Assembly: GCF_938041645.1 (NCBI RefSeq)
Contig: NZ_CALIST010000031.1
Coordinates: 1-28,168 of the forward strand
From: an uncultured Campylobacter sp.
GTDB taxonomy: Bacteria > Campylobacterota > Campylobacteria > Campylobacterales > Campylobacteraceae
Length of the DNA: 28,168 nucleotides
Reading direction: 5' to 3'
Position 1 is the first letter of the stretch, and the number at the start of each line of letters is the position of its first letter. Positions 1 through 7,986 of this stretch are shown piece by piece. Position numbers and translations under genes: made by a program. The notes beneath the pieces were generated by a model, which worked only from the letters and a program-made list of their open reading frames with translations, searched no databases and had not been told where the DNA came from.

Positions 1-114
1 TTAATAAAATATAATAAATTTCTCTTAACTATCTTCAAATTTCAATAAAAATTTATCTTATATCTTGTAAAATTCCTTATAACTAATAAAATTTTATTGC
101 ATAGGAGGAGCTTT

Positions 115-471
115 ATGGGCAAATATCCAAAGGCTATAGGTCCTTATAGCGCTTATAGGGTCTGTGGAGATCTAATATTTATTTCAGGTCAACTACCGAT
201 CGACCCTACGGATGGCAAACTTGCAGAAGGCATAGAAGCCCAAACGAAAAGATCGCTTGATAACATAGGTGCCGTATTGAGCGAGCTTAAGCTTGGCTTT
301 GAAAATATCGTAAAAACTACCGTGTTTTTATCAGACATTGGAAATTTCGCCAAAATGAATGAAATTTATGGAGGCTTTTTTAGGGAGCCGTATCCAGCAA
401 GAAGCGCCTTTGCGGTCAAAGACCTACCGAAAGGCGCTATGGTAGAGATAGAAGTAATCGCCAAAAAATAA
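115..471 (+). CDS. ridA: RidA-family reactive imine/enamine deaminase
   Basis: Predicted 118-residue RidA/YjgF/UK114 protein. This family hydrolyses reactive enamine/imine intermediates, such as the 2-aminoacrylate released by PLP enzymes, to keto acids and ammonia in the cytosol. Visible marks are the N-terminal GPYSAY motif (residues 9-14), the FISGQLPIDP strand, and the C-terminal block ARSAFAVKDLPKGAMVEIE, with Arg96 in the position of the substrate-binding arginine of E. coli RidA (Arg105). I chose ATG 115 because AGGAGG sits just upstream at about 102-108; an in-frame TTG at 97 would put that ribosome site inside the gene. It precedes a transporter and a PLP beta-lyase-type enzyme on the same strand, so it may detoxify the imine made by that lyase. 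Family call firm; partner assignment inferred. Confidence 0.93.
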   Translation: MGKYPKAIGPYSAYRVCGDLIFISGQLPIDPTDGKLAEGIEAQTKRSLDNIGAVLSELKLGFENIVKTTVFLSDIGNFAKMNEIYGGFFREPYPARSAFAVKDLPKGAMVEIEVIAKK

Positions 472-544
472 GGTTAGTTTAGCTCATTACCATACGCGCC
501 ATGGGTACTAAGGCATAGGTTTCGGGTTAAATCCGTTACGTTTA

Positions 545-560
545 TGTTTAAATTTAAACA
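545..560. promoter_or_regulatory. 16-bp perfect palindrome upstream of dcuC, possible operator
   Basis: TGTTTAAATTTAAACA is a perfect palindrome ending 23 bases before the dcuC ATG, in the 112-base gap after ridA. AAATTTAAA words are common in this genome, but the extension to TGTTT/AAACA is not generic. It could be a regulator site for the transporter operon. No regulator is encoded beside it. Confidence 0.35.
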
Positions 561-583
561 AACACTATAACAAGGACACAACA

Positions 584-1960
584 ATGTTAGGACTAATCAT
601 AGCCTTAGCTATCATAGCATTCTTAGTTTTTATGCTTTACAAGAAGGTAAACGCACATGCAGCTTTACTTATAAGCGGTCTTTTGCTGCTAGCTCTAGCA
701 GCTATTTTTGGGATAGGAGATATCATAGAACCTAAAAAGAGTTTAAATTTTGCATTTTTTGATCTATTTGAAGTGATAAATCAAAAGATGTCCTCTACTC
801 TCGCAGGCCTAGGCCTTACTCTCATGTGTATAGCGGGATTTTCTGCGTATATGGATCACGTAGGAGCAAGCTACTCGCTTTTTAAGGTATTTGAAAAACC
901 TCTTCAAAAGGTCAAAAATCCTTATATGCTACTAGTAGTTTCTTACTTCGTAGTGCAGATTATCGTCCTTTTTATCCCATCCCACGCAGGACTTGCGCTA
1001 CTTTTAATGGTTACGCTATATCCTATTTTAATTAGAACTGGAGTTAGTAAGCTCTCAGCGCTTTCAGTAATAGGCTCTTGCCAGTTTATCGATCATGGTC
1101 CCGGAAGCGGAAACGTAATATATGCTTCAAAGGTAGCAGGCATTGATCCCGCAGTTTATTTCGTAAGTCATCAACTTCCTACGACCATTCCTATCATCAT
1201 AGCTGTTGCGATTACGGTATATTTTTCGCAAAGATATTTTGATAAAAAAGACGGTTTCGTATTTGATGCCGTTGCAGTGGAGGAGGATCTCAAAGAAGCC
1301 GGAGAAAAAGAGATCAAAAAACCGCCTCTTATTTATGCTATACTTCCCATCATTCCGATAGTTCTAATACTCGGCTTTAGTAAAATTTTCGGCAGCTCCA
1401 TTAAGATGAATGTGCCGGTAGCCATGTTGATTTCGACCGTGATTGCTATTTTATTTGAGTGCGTCAGATACAAAAGCCTCATAGAGACGGCAAATTCCTT
1501 GATGATATTTTTTAAAGGAATGGGTCATCTTTTCGTAATCACCGTTTCGCTCATCGTCTGCGGTCAGGTTTTTGCAAGCGGTCTTTTAGCAGTCGGCTTT
1601 GTCGACACTTTGATAAATTTTGCAAAAGACGCGGGAGTCGGCGTATTTGCCATCATCGTTTTTGTCTCTTTCCTTCTTGCAATAAGTGCATTTTTGATGG
1701 GCTCCGGAAATGCAGCATTTTTCAGCTTCGCAGGGCTTATTCCGGATATTGCCAAATCATTCAATGTCGAGACAATCTCTATTATCCTGCCGGTTCAAAT
1801 AATGACGGGCTTCGGTAGATGTATGTCACCTATCGCACCTGCTATCATAGCAGTTGCTACTATCGCCAAGGTTAATCCATTTGCGGTAGTTAAAAGAACG
1901 GCACTTCCGATGATAATCGCCGGGCTTACAAATTTAATAATGACATTTATATATCTATAA
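584..1960 (+). CDS. dcuC: DcuC-family anaerobic C4-dicarboxylate transporter
   Basis: Inner-membrane protein of 458 residues, the usual DcuC size. The family moves succinate, fumarate, malate or aspartate, often as succinate efflux or fumarate/succinate exchange under anaerobic conditions. The sequence shows about a dozen hydrophobic segments. Family-type stretches include IPSHAGLALLLMVTLYP (about residue 131), GSGNAAFFSFAGLIPDIAK, and near the C-terminus MTGFGRCMSPIAPAII. The ATG has an AAGGA site about nine bases upstream. The next gene starts 11 bases after the stop, so this is probably the first gene of a four-gene transcript (possibly with ridA). A C4-dicarboxylate carrier beside a fumarase-superfamily lyase points to a C4 acid as substrate or product. 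Exact substrate and direction cannot be read from sequence; other members of the family carry other organic acids. Confidence 0.88.
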   Translation: MLGLIIALAIIAFLVFMLYKKVNAHAALLISGLLLLALAAIFGIGDIIEPKKSLNFAFFDLFEVINQKMSSTLAGLGLTLMCIAGFSAYMDHVGASYSLFKVFEKPLQKVKNPYMLLVVSYFVVQIIVLFIPSHAGLALLLMVTLYPILIRTGVSKLSALSVIGSCQFIDHGPGSGNVIYASKVAGIDPAVYFVSHQLPTTIPIIIAVAITVYFSQRYFDKKDGFVFDAVAVEEDLKEAGEKEIKKPPLIYAILPIIPIVLILGFSKIFGSSIKMNVPVAMLISTVIAILFECVRYKSLIETANSLMIFFKGMGHLFVITVSLIVCGQVFASGLLAVGFVDTLINFAKDAGVGVFAIIVFVSFLLAISAFLMGSGNAAFFSFAGLIPDIAKSFNVETISIILPVQIMTGFGRCMSPIAPAIIAVATIAKVNPFAVVKRTALPMIIAGLTNLIMTFIYL

Positions 1961-1971
1961 AGGAGAATTTT

Positions 1972-3135
1972 ATGCAACTAGATACCAAATTAACGCACCT
2001 TGGAAGAGGCGATGACAGCCTAGACGTTCGTCCCGTCAATGCTCCCGTAATGAGGGCTTCTACAATTTTATTTAAAAATCACGACGCTTGGCAGGCGACG
2101 AGAAAAGCTCGTGAAACACAGCGAGTCTTAAGCTACGGCGCGAGAGGAACCTCCACTAATTTTGAGCTTGAAAAGCTTCTTTGCGAGCTTGAGGGCGGAT
2201 ACAGAGCCCAGCTTTTCCCTACCGGACTTGCCTCTTTGGCTATGGTTTTGTTAAATTACGCAAGCGCAGGAGCTCATTTTATAATAACTGACGCCATATA
2301 CGGACCCGTTCGTGCGATATGCGAGAAATTTTTAAAGAATGTGGATGTGCAAGTCGATTTCATCAAGGCTGATGCAAGCGACGTGGAATCAAAGATAAGA
2401 CTGAATACCAAATTAATACTCTGCGAGAGCCCAGGCTCTATTCTTTATGAAATCATCGATCTACCAAGGCTTTGCGAGATAGCTCACGCGCATAATATCC
2501 CCGTAGCCATAGACAGCACCTATAACTCGGGCTATTTGCTACATCCAATGGAGCTTGGAGTAGATATCGTGGTAATTGCTGCAACAAAATATCTAAGCGG
2601 CCATAGCGACGTAACAATGGGCGCTGTAATAATCAATGAAAAAGAGTGGAAAAATTTTGACAAGCTTCCTGAAATTTTTGGCTTTACGGCAAGTCCCGAC
2701 GATGCTTATCTAGTCTTAAGAGGCATCAGGACTCTTGGCGTAAGGTTAAGAGAGCATGAAAAATCTGCCAAAAAGATAGTAGAATTTTTTCAAAACAGAA
2801 AAGAAATAAAAACGATATTTTATCCTACCTTAAAAACGCATCCTAATCACGATATTTTTATGCGCGATCATCTAGGCGCAAATGGAATGGTAACGATAGA
2901 GTTTAATGGCGGCATAAGCAAAGAGAGCGCGATCAAATTTGTAGACGATCTTGAGCTTTTTTCTATCGGAGCCTCTTGGGGTGGATATGAGAGTCTAGCT
3001 ACCGTTACAGTCCCTCCTAGAACGGCTAGCGACTGGAGCAAAAGAGGACCATTTGTTAGATTTCATATCGGACTTGAGGACGTTGGTGATCTAATAGCCG
3101 ATTTAGCTCAAGCACTTGATAAAATTTTAAAATAA
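1972..3135 (+). CDS. Cys/Met-metabolism PLP enzyme, cystathionine beta-lyase-like
   Basis: A 387-residue fold-type I PLP enzyme of the gamma-family (MetC/MetB). The phosphate-binding region reads YGARGTSTNFELE (residues 55-67), Asp181 (AIDSTYNSGYL) would hold the pyridine nitrogen, and Lys206 in ATKYLSGHSD is the Schiff-base lysine. The YGARGT and TKYLSGHSD forms are closest to proteobacterial MetC-type beta-lyases, which split C-S (or related) bonds to give pyruvate and ammonia through 2-aminoacrylate. It has an AGGAGA site and sits 11 bases after dcuC and 12 bases before the next lyase, so it is cotranscribed with them. In this setting the natural substrate need not be cystathionine; a succinylated or other C4-linked cysteine-type compound is possible. 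Family sure, substrate unknown. Confidence 0.88.
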   Translation: MQLDTKLTHLGRGDDSLDVRPVNAPVMRASTILFKNHDAWQATRKARETQRVLSYGARGTSTNFELEKLLCELEGGYRAQLFPTGLASLAMVLLNYASAGAHFIITDAIYGPVRAICEKFLKNVDVQVDFIKADASDVESKIRLNTKLILCESPGSILYEIIDLPRLCEIAHAHNIPVAIDSTYNSGYLLHPMELGVDIVVIAATKYLSGHSDVTMGAVIINEKEWKNFDKLPEIFGFTASPDDAYLVLRGIRTLGVRLREHEKSAKKIVEFFQNRKEIKTIFYPTLKTHPNHDIFMRDHLGANGMVTIEFNGGISKESAIKFVDDLELFSIGASWGGYESLATVTVPPRTASDWSKRGPFVRFHIGLEDVGDLIADLAQALDKILK

Positions 3136-3147
3136 GAGGATAAATTT

Positions 3148-4515
3148 ATGCAAAAGGTAAGCGTATTTGATATGCTCATACTTCAGGACTCTTGGAGTAC
3201 CCCTGAGATGAGAGAGATTTTTTGCGAAGAAAATAGGATCCAAAAATGGCTTGATGTGGAATCCGCACTAGCTAAAGCCCAAGCAAAACTTGGCATAATT
3301 CCCAAAGAAGCAGCCGAAGAGATATCCAAAAAAGCGTTTTATAAATTTATGGATATGAAATTTATCTTTAATGAATCCAAAAAAACAAAACATCCTCTAG
3401 TGCCGACCGTTAGGGGGCTTGAGAAGGCTTGTGAAAATGGGCTCGGGGAATTTGTACATTTTGGCGTTACCACTCAAGATATTATTGATACGGGGCTTGT
3501 TTTGCAGTTTAAAGAGGGTCTTGGGCTTATCAAAAAAGATCTTAAGGATATAGCAAAAGCCCTTTTAAAACTCACAAAGGCGCACAAAAATACTCCCATG
3601 ATGGGCAGAACACTATCTTTGCAGGCTCTTCCCATCACGTTTGGACATAAAAGCGCCATTTGGTTATCGGAGTTAAATAGGCATTTTGAGCGAATAGAAG
3701 AGCTGGAGAAAAGACTATACGTAGGCTTAATAGTCGGAGCAGTAGGAACGAAGGCATCTTTAAGCAATAAATGCAATGAGCTTGAAGAACTCGTAGATAC
3801 GTCGCTAGGATTGCAGACGCCCGATATCTCTTGGCAGCCGGCGCGAGATAGATTTATAGAGCTCGGATACGTACTTGGTAATATTAATGCGACTTTCAAT
3901 AAGATCGCTCATCAAATTTTAATTATGTCGCACAACGAGCTTGATGAAGTAGCCGAGCCTTTCGGCAAAGGCCAAGTGGGAAGCTCCACGATGCCGCATA
4001 AGCGCAACCCGGCTATAAGCGAAAATGCAGTAACCGTAAGCAATACCCTTAAAGCCAATATAGCAATACTTTCGGATATCGAAAGGCACGAGCATGAAAG
4101 AGATGGCCAGGTGTGGAAGATGGAGTGGAAGCTACTGCCTGAAATTTTCTTAATGCTCTCCGTGGTTTTGGCGAATATGAAAACCGTCCTATCGGGACTT
4201 GAAATCAAAAAAGATAAGATGCTTAAAAATTTAAATGCGCTAGGCGGCTTCGTTTTAGCCGAACGAGTAATGTTTGCTCTTGCAGATCGGCTTGGTAAGC
4301 AGCACGCCCACGAGATAGTTTACGAAGCGGCAATGAGGGGCATAGAGGGAGGCCTAAGTTTTAAAGAGGTTTTACTAAAAGATAAAAACGTGTCGAAAAT
4401 CCTCGATAAAAAAGAGATAGAGAGACTGCTTGATCCGACGACCTATGTCGGCTATGCGCCACAGCTCGTGGATAATTTTTTGCAAAAAATTAAAAACAGC
4501 AAAATTTTAAAGTAG
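3148..4515 (+). CDS. Fumarase/aspartase-superfamily lyase, adenylosuccinate lyase-like but probably not PurB
   Basis: A 455-residue member of the superfamily whose enzymes eliminate fumarate (or a related acid) from succinyl adducts. The signature GSSTMPHKRNP spans residues 278-288 and carries the catalytic flexible-loop serine. The second conserved block is HFGVTTQDIIDT (104-115). The third block reads MMGRTLSLQALPITFG (151-166); in adenylosuccinate lyases GRT is followed by a catalytic histidine (His141 in the B. subtilis enzyme), replaced here by Leu156. The first block KHPLVPTVRGL also resembles carboxymuconate cycloisomerase-like members. So I read it as a C-N or C-X lyase of the ASL/CMLE-like subgroup with its own substrate rather than purine PurB. 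It lies five bases before the MmgE/PrpD gene, a pairing known from iminodisuccinate degradation in Agrobacterium. Superfamily certain, reaction inferred. Confidence 0.85.
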   Translation: MQKVSVFDMLILQDSWSTPEMREIFCEENRIQKWLDVESALAKAQAKLGIIPKEAAEEISKKAFYKFMDMKFIFNESKKTKHPLVPTVRGLEKACENGLGEFVHFGVTTQDIIDTGLVLQFKEGLGLIKKDLKDIAKALLKLTKAHKNTPMMGRTLSLQALPITFGHKSAIWLSELNRHFERIEELEKRLYVGLIVGAVGTKASLSNKCNELEELVDTSLGLQTPDISWQPARDRFIELGYVLGNINATFNKIAHQILIMSHNELDEVAEPFGKGQVGSSTMPHKRNPAISENAVTVSNTLKANIAILSDIERHEHERDGQVWKMEWKLLPEIFLMLSVVLANMKTVLSGLEIKKDKMLKNLNALGGFVLAERVMFALADRLGKQHAHEIVYEAAMRGIEGGLSFKEVLLKDKNVSKILDKKEIERLLDPTTYVGYAPQLVDNFLQKIKNSKILK

Positions 4516-4520
4516 CCGCT

Positions 4521-5870
4521 ATGTATTCGGTAGAAATTTCTAAATTTATCTCCACACTCACTTATAAAAACATCCCGCAAGAGGCTATCTTGCGGGCTAA
4601 AGAATTGATGCTTGATTGCATCGGTGTAGGCATCGCAGGCGGCGACGAAAAAAGCGTGCAAAACGCCATAAAAACTATAAAAAATTTGCCGGGCGGCAGC
4701 GGAGAATGTAAAATTTGGGGGCGGAACGCAAAATTTACGCCTAATTACGCGGCTATGATAAACGCCATCAGCTCGCACGCGCTTGATTTTGATGATACGC
4801 ATACGGAGGCGATCGTGCATGCAAGCGCAATTTTAACGCCTCTTTGTCTAACCTATATGAGCTACCTGAAAATTCCTAAACGAAGAATTTTAACTGCTTT
4901 CGTAGCGGGATGGGAGGTCGCCGCAAGACTTGGTATAGCCTCAAAAGGAAGCTTTCACAAACGCGGATTTCACACCACGGCAATCGCAGGAATTTTCGGT
5001 GCCACTGCCGCTATGTGCATAGCGTTAAGACTAAAGCAAGAGGAATGCGTAAATGCTTTTGGGCTTGCGGCAAGCTATGCAAGCGGCATCAACGAGTTTT
5101 TATCAAACGGCTCTAATTCAAAGGTGATACACGTCGCAAACTGCGTAAACAACGCTATTTTGGCAGTAAATTTTGCAAAAAATGCAATGACCGGGCCGGT
5201 TAGTATTTTCGAAGGCAGAGATAATATCTTTAAGACCTTCGGTATAGAAATTGAATGCGATAAAAGCGAGCTTATAAGGGGTCTTGGTAAAATTTGGCAG
5301 ATCATGCAGGTATCTATCAAGCCCTATCCGAGCTGCCATTTTGCCCATGGGCTGATCGACTGCGCGATTTTACTTAGAAAAGACGGGGTAAAAAGCGACG
5401 ATATAAAAAGCATAAAATGTTACGTCGATGAGGTTCCCATAAGCTTCATTTGCGATCCGATAGAGATTAAATACGCCCCTAAAACAGCTTATGAGGCAAA
5501 ATTTTCTATGCCATTTTTGATGGCTACGGCTTTTTTTGACGGCGAGTTAAATTTAAAAAGCTATGAAAATTTAAATAGAGCCGAGGTAATAAAGTTTGCG
5601 AAAAAAATAACCTATGAAAAGCGTAAAAATGAAGGCTTTCCTAAATACTTCCCCGGACACATAGAGGCTACTTTAAAAGATGGAAAGATCATAAAAAAAG
5701 ACGTTTTTATCAACAGAGGAAATTTCGATAATCCACTAAGTTTTGATGAAATTTTTGCGAAATTTAAACAGTGCGCATCTATTAAATTTAGCGAAAAAAA
5801 GCTTTTGGCAATCAAAGAGGCCATAAAAAATTATGAAATTTCCGAGGTGGACTTAGATAAAATTTTATAA
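4521..5870 (+). CDS. MmgE/PrpD-family protein (dehydratase, epimerase or decarboxylase)
   Basis: A 449-residue MmgE/PrpD protein. Characterised members act on C4-C7 di- and tricarboxylates: 2-methylcitrate dehydratase (PrpD), cis-aconitate decarboxylase and iminodisuccinate epimerase. The family core SHALDFDDTHTEAIVH is at residues 85-100, followed by the all-helical N-domain; FHTTAIAGIFGATAAMC (about 150-166) and KPYPSCHFAHG (about 272-282) are also typical. The start lies only five bases after the upstream lyase stop, with no good ribosome site, which suggests translational coupling. No prpB/prpC genes are nearby, so a methylcitrate role is unlikely. With a fumarase-superfamily lyase next door, an epimerase preparing the right stereoisomer for the lyase is my preferred reading; this is inference. 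Confidence 0.87.
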   Translation: MYSVEISKFISTLTYKNIPQEAILRAKELMLDCIGVGIAGGDEKSVQNAIKTIKNLPGGSGECKIWGRNAKFTPNYAAMINAISSHALDFDDTHTEAIVHASAILTPLCLTYMSYLKIPKRRILTAFVAGWEVAARLGIASKGSFHKRGFHTTAIAGIFGATAAMCIALRLKQEECVNAFGLAASYASGINEFLSNGSNSKVIHVANCVNNAILAVNFAKNAMTGPVSIFEGRDNIFKTFGIEIECDKSELIRGLGKIWQIMQVSIKPYPSCHFAHGLIDCAILLRKDGVKSDDIKSIKCYVDEVPISFICDPIEIKYAPKTAYEAKFSMPFLMATAFFDGELNLKSYENLNRAEVIKFAKKITYEKRKNEGFPKYFPGHIEATLKDGKIIKKDVFINRGNFDNPLSFDEIFAKFKQCASIKFSEKKLLAIKEAIKNYEISEVDLDKIL

Positions 5871-6097
5871 TTCGCTCAAAGCCCGGTGAAATTTCAAAAC
5901 AAGCTAAATTTAAAGCGTCATTTCGATCGACTGAATCGTCATAATAAATATGCCATATTCGCCACTTAAGCCTCGATAGCTACACGGGAGCAAATTTTAT
6001 TTCTAGCCAAGCGCCATATATGTGACACCGGCTCAAGAATCACTCCGACCATCCGCTGCACGCTCTTGATTTAGCTAAATTTATACCCCGAAGCGAC
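5871..6097. other. Intergenic stretch without recognisable gene
   Basis: This is the left part of the 347-base gap between the metabolic cluster and rseP. I see no ORF with a ribosome site and no RNA gene. It marks a change in codon use between the two flanking gene blocks. Confidence 0.5.
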
Positions 6098-6201
6098 GGG
6101 CTAAGCTCAAAAAGCCAACCAAGTTTAAAAAACAAACTAAGGCTTTAAACGGCGATCTAAGCTTAAAATTTACAAAATCATAGTAAGCTTAGCCCATTTT
6201 T
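6098..6201 (+). ncRNA. Nested inverted-repeat structure upstream of rseP (possible leader/attenuator)
   Basis: GGGCTAAGCT (6098-6107) is an exact reverse complement of AGCTTAGCCC (6186-6195), which is followed at once by a T run (6197-6202). Nested inside, AAAGCC (6111-6116) pairs with GGCTTT (6141-6146), and within that AGTTT (6122-6126) pairs with AAACT (6134-6138) around a short A-rich loop. The outer stem ends about 10 bases before the rseP ribosome site (AAAGG, 6205-6209). This could be a structured leader, an attenuator, or a long terminator of the upstream operon. I recognise no known RNA family. Confidence 0.4.
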
Positions 6202-6217
6202 TACAAAGGTCTGAAAT

Positions 6218-7333
6218 TTGAAAAGCATAATTTTAACGCTGGCGATCCTGGCGGTCGGATTTTATTTTTACTCGATAAATTTTATGGTCACGGTGCTGGC
6301 GATCAGCTTCCTCATCTTTTTCCACGAGCTGGGGCATTTTTTGGCGGCGCGGGCGCTGGGCGTGGGGGTGAACGTTTTTAGCGTGGGCTTTGGAGAGAAG
6401 GTCTTTACCAAGCGTATCGGCGCTACTCAGTACGCTATCAGCGCGATCCCTCTGGGGGGCTACGTGAGCCTTAAGGGGCAGGAGGATTTGGATCCCGCCG
6501 CAATAAGCGCGGACCCCGACAGCTACAACTCCAAAGGCCCGATCGTGCGCATAATCATACTTTTCGCGGGGCCGTTTTTTAACCTGCTGCTTGCGTTTTT
6601 GATCTACATCGCGCTGGGCTACATCGGCGTCGAAAAGTTAGCGCCGAAGGTCGGCAAAATTTCGCCAGGCTCCGCCGCAGCAAGCGCAGGGCTAATGCTA
6701 AACGATGAAATTTTAGCTATCGACGGCAAGCAGATCCGCGAGTGGGACGACATCTCAAAGCAGGTAACCGCAGCGCCGCTAAGCTTAGAAATCATGCGCG
6801 GCGGCGAGCGGCTGAGCCTACAGCTCACGCCGAAGCTCGGTGAGAAAAAAACCATCTGGCGCGAGAGCATCAGAGTGCCGCTCATCGGCATTTCGCCCGA
6901 TTACAACGCGACCGTGACGCTATATCACAAGGGCGCAAGCTCGCTTAGCTTCGCGTGGGATCAGACGGTGGAGGCATCAAAGCTCATCTTGGTAGGGCTC
7001 GAAAAGCTCGCCAGCGGCGTCGTTTCGCCCAAGGAGATGGGCGGCATCGTCGCCATTACGGACATCACCTCAAAGGCGGTCGATTACGGCGCGGCGGTCC
7101 TGCTCGCGCTCGTGGCGCTAATATCGGTAAATTTAGGGCTTATCAACCTCTTTCCGATCCCCGCGCTCGACGGCGGGCACATCGCGTTTAATCTCTTTGA
7201 GCTCATCTTCCGCCGCCCCGTACCAAAGCGGGTATTCGTGGGCGCTAGCTACGTAGGGATGGGGATTTTAGCGCTTTTGATGATATTTACGGTGCTGAAT
7301 GATTTTGCTAGAATTTTGGGATTTTACAAATGA
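6218..7333 (+). CDS. rseP: RIP metalloprotease RseP (site-2 protease family)
   Basis: A 371-residue M50 intramembrane zinc protease. This family cuts transmembrane segments of anti-sigma factors or leftover signal peptides in the inner membrane. The zinc motif HELGH is at residues 36-40 inside the first hydrophobic region, and the second active-site motif NLFPIPALDGGH, with the metal-binding Asp, lies in the C-terminal membrane segment. One PDZ-like domain (about residues 140-215, GKISPGSAAASAGLMLNDEI) lies between. It is shorter than E. coli RseP, which has two PDZ domains and about 450 residues, but normal for epsilonproteobacteria. The start is TTG 6218, spaced well from AAAGG. yggS overlaps its stop by four bases. 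Codon use is much richer in GCG/CGC/GGC than in the cluster to the left. Confidence 0.93.
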   Translation: MKSIILTLAILAVGFYFYSINFMVTVLAISFLIFFHELGHFLAARALGVGVNVFSVGFGEKVFTKRIGATQYAISAIPLGGYVSLKGQEDLDPAAISADPDSYNSKGPIVRIIILFAGPFFNLLLAFLIYIALGYIGVEKLAPKVGKISPGSAAASAGLMLNDEILAIDGKQIREWDDISKQVTAAPLSLEIMRGGERLSLQLTPKLGEKKTIWRESIRVPLIGISPDYNATVTLYHKGASSLSFAWDQTVEASKLILVGLEKLASGVVSPKEMGGIVAITDITSKAVDYGAAVLLALVALISVNLGLINLFPIPALDGGHIAFNLFELIFRRPVPKRVFVGASYVGMGILALLMIFTVLNDFARILGFYK

Positions 7334-7968
7334 GACTGGATGAAATTTTAAAGCGCATTGAGGCTGCTAAAGCAGGCGCGGGCGAAGTGCAGCTCGTCGC
7401 GGTGAGTAAAAACGTAGGCACGGATGAGGTGCGCGAGCTGTATTCACAAGGACAGATCGCGTTTGGCGAAAACAGAGTGCAGGAGCTGAAGCGCAAAAGC
7501 GAGCTGCTGCGCGAACTGCCGCTAAAGTGGCACTTCATCGGCACGCTACAAAGCAACAAAATCAATCAGCTCATCGCTCTGCGCCCGACGCTGTGGCAGA
7601 GCTGCAACTCCTATGAACTCGCGCTTGCCGTAAATAAGCGGCTAACTTATCCGCTAGATACGCTGCTGGAGATCAACGCCGCGGGCGAGAGCTCCAAAAC
7701 GGGGCTCGATAAAAACCGCGCGGTGGAGGAGTTTTTGCGTATCAAGCAGGAGTGTAAAAATCTAAATTTAATCGGCGTGATGAGCATCGGAGCGCATGTG
7801 AGCGAGCCCGCGCAGATCGCGCGAAGCTTCGAGGCGAGCCGCGAGATCTTCGACGCGCTCGTGCCGCACGGCGCGCGGATCTGCTCGATGGGGATGAGCG
7901 ATGATTTTGAGCTCGCGATCAAATGCGGCTCGAACATGATCCGCCTGGGTAGAATTTTATACGCCTAG
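7330..7968 (+). CDS. yggS: YggS/PROSC-family PLP homeostasis protein
   Basis: A 212-residue PLP-binding protein of the alanine-racemase-like fold (PLPBP). It buffers free PLP and affects amino-acid and keto-acid pools in the cytosol rather than catalysing a known reaction. Lys27 in LVAVSKNVG is the PLP lysine. Further family motifs are FGENRVQELKRK, WHFIGTLQSNK (about residues 76-86), GLMSIG-type GVMSIGA and the C-terminal SMGMSDDFELAIKCGSNMIRLGR region that binds the phosphate. The start ATG overlaps the rseP stop in an ATGA arrangement, implying translational coupling. Length is slightly short compared with about 230 residues in E. coli, as in other Campylobacter. Confidence 0.94.
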   Translation: MRLDEILKRIEAAKAGAGEVQLVAVSKNVGTDEVRELYSQGQIAFGENRVQELKRKSELLRELPLKWHFIGTLQSNKINQLIALRPTLWQSCNSYELALAVNKRLTYPLDTLLEINAAGESSKTGLDKNRAVEEFLRIKQECKNLNLIGVMSIGAHVSEPAQIARSFEASREIFDALVPHGARICSMGMSDDFELAIKCGSNMIRLGRILYA

Positions 7969-7986
7969 GCCCCAAGGGGCAGGCCT
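7967..7986 (+). terminator. Possible hairpin after yggS
   Basis: Right at the yggS stop, AGGCC and GGCCT flank GCCCC-AA-GGGGC, which allows alternative GC-rich hairpins. No T run follows, so a rho-independent terminator is only a weak call. Confidence 0.25.

Noticed and set aside
3474..3899. 141-codon minus-strand ORF inside the ASL-like gene
   Set aside because: It lies wholly antisense to a gene with clear family motifs, has no ribosome site and its serine/leucine-rich product looks like a shadow frame.
4452..4820. 122-codon minus-strand ORF across the lyase/MmgE junction
   Set aside because: It is antisense to two well-supported coupled genes and has no family features.
4521..5870. MmgE/PrpD gene as methylcitrate dehydratase of propionate breakdown
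   Set aside because: No prpB, prpC or regulator is adjacent, and the neighbours point to C4-dicarboxylate chemistry instead.
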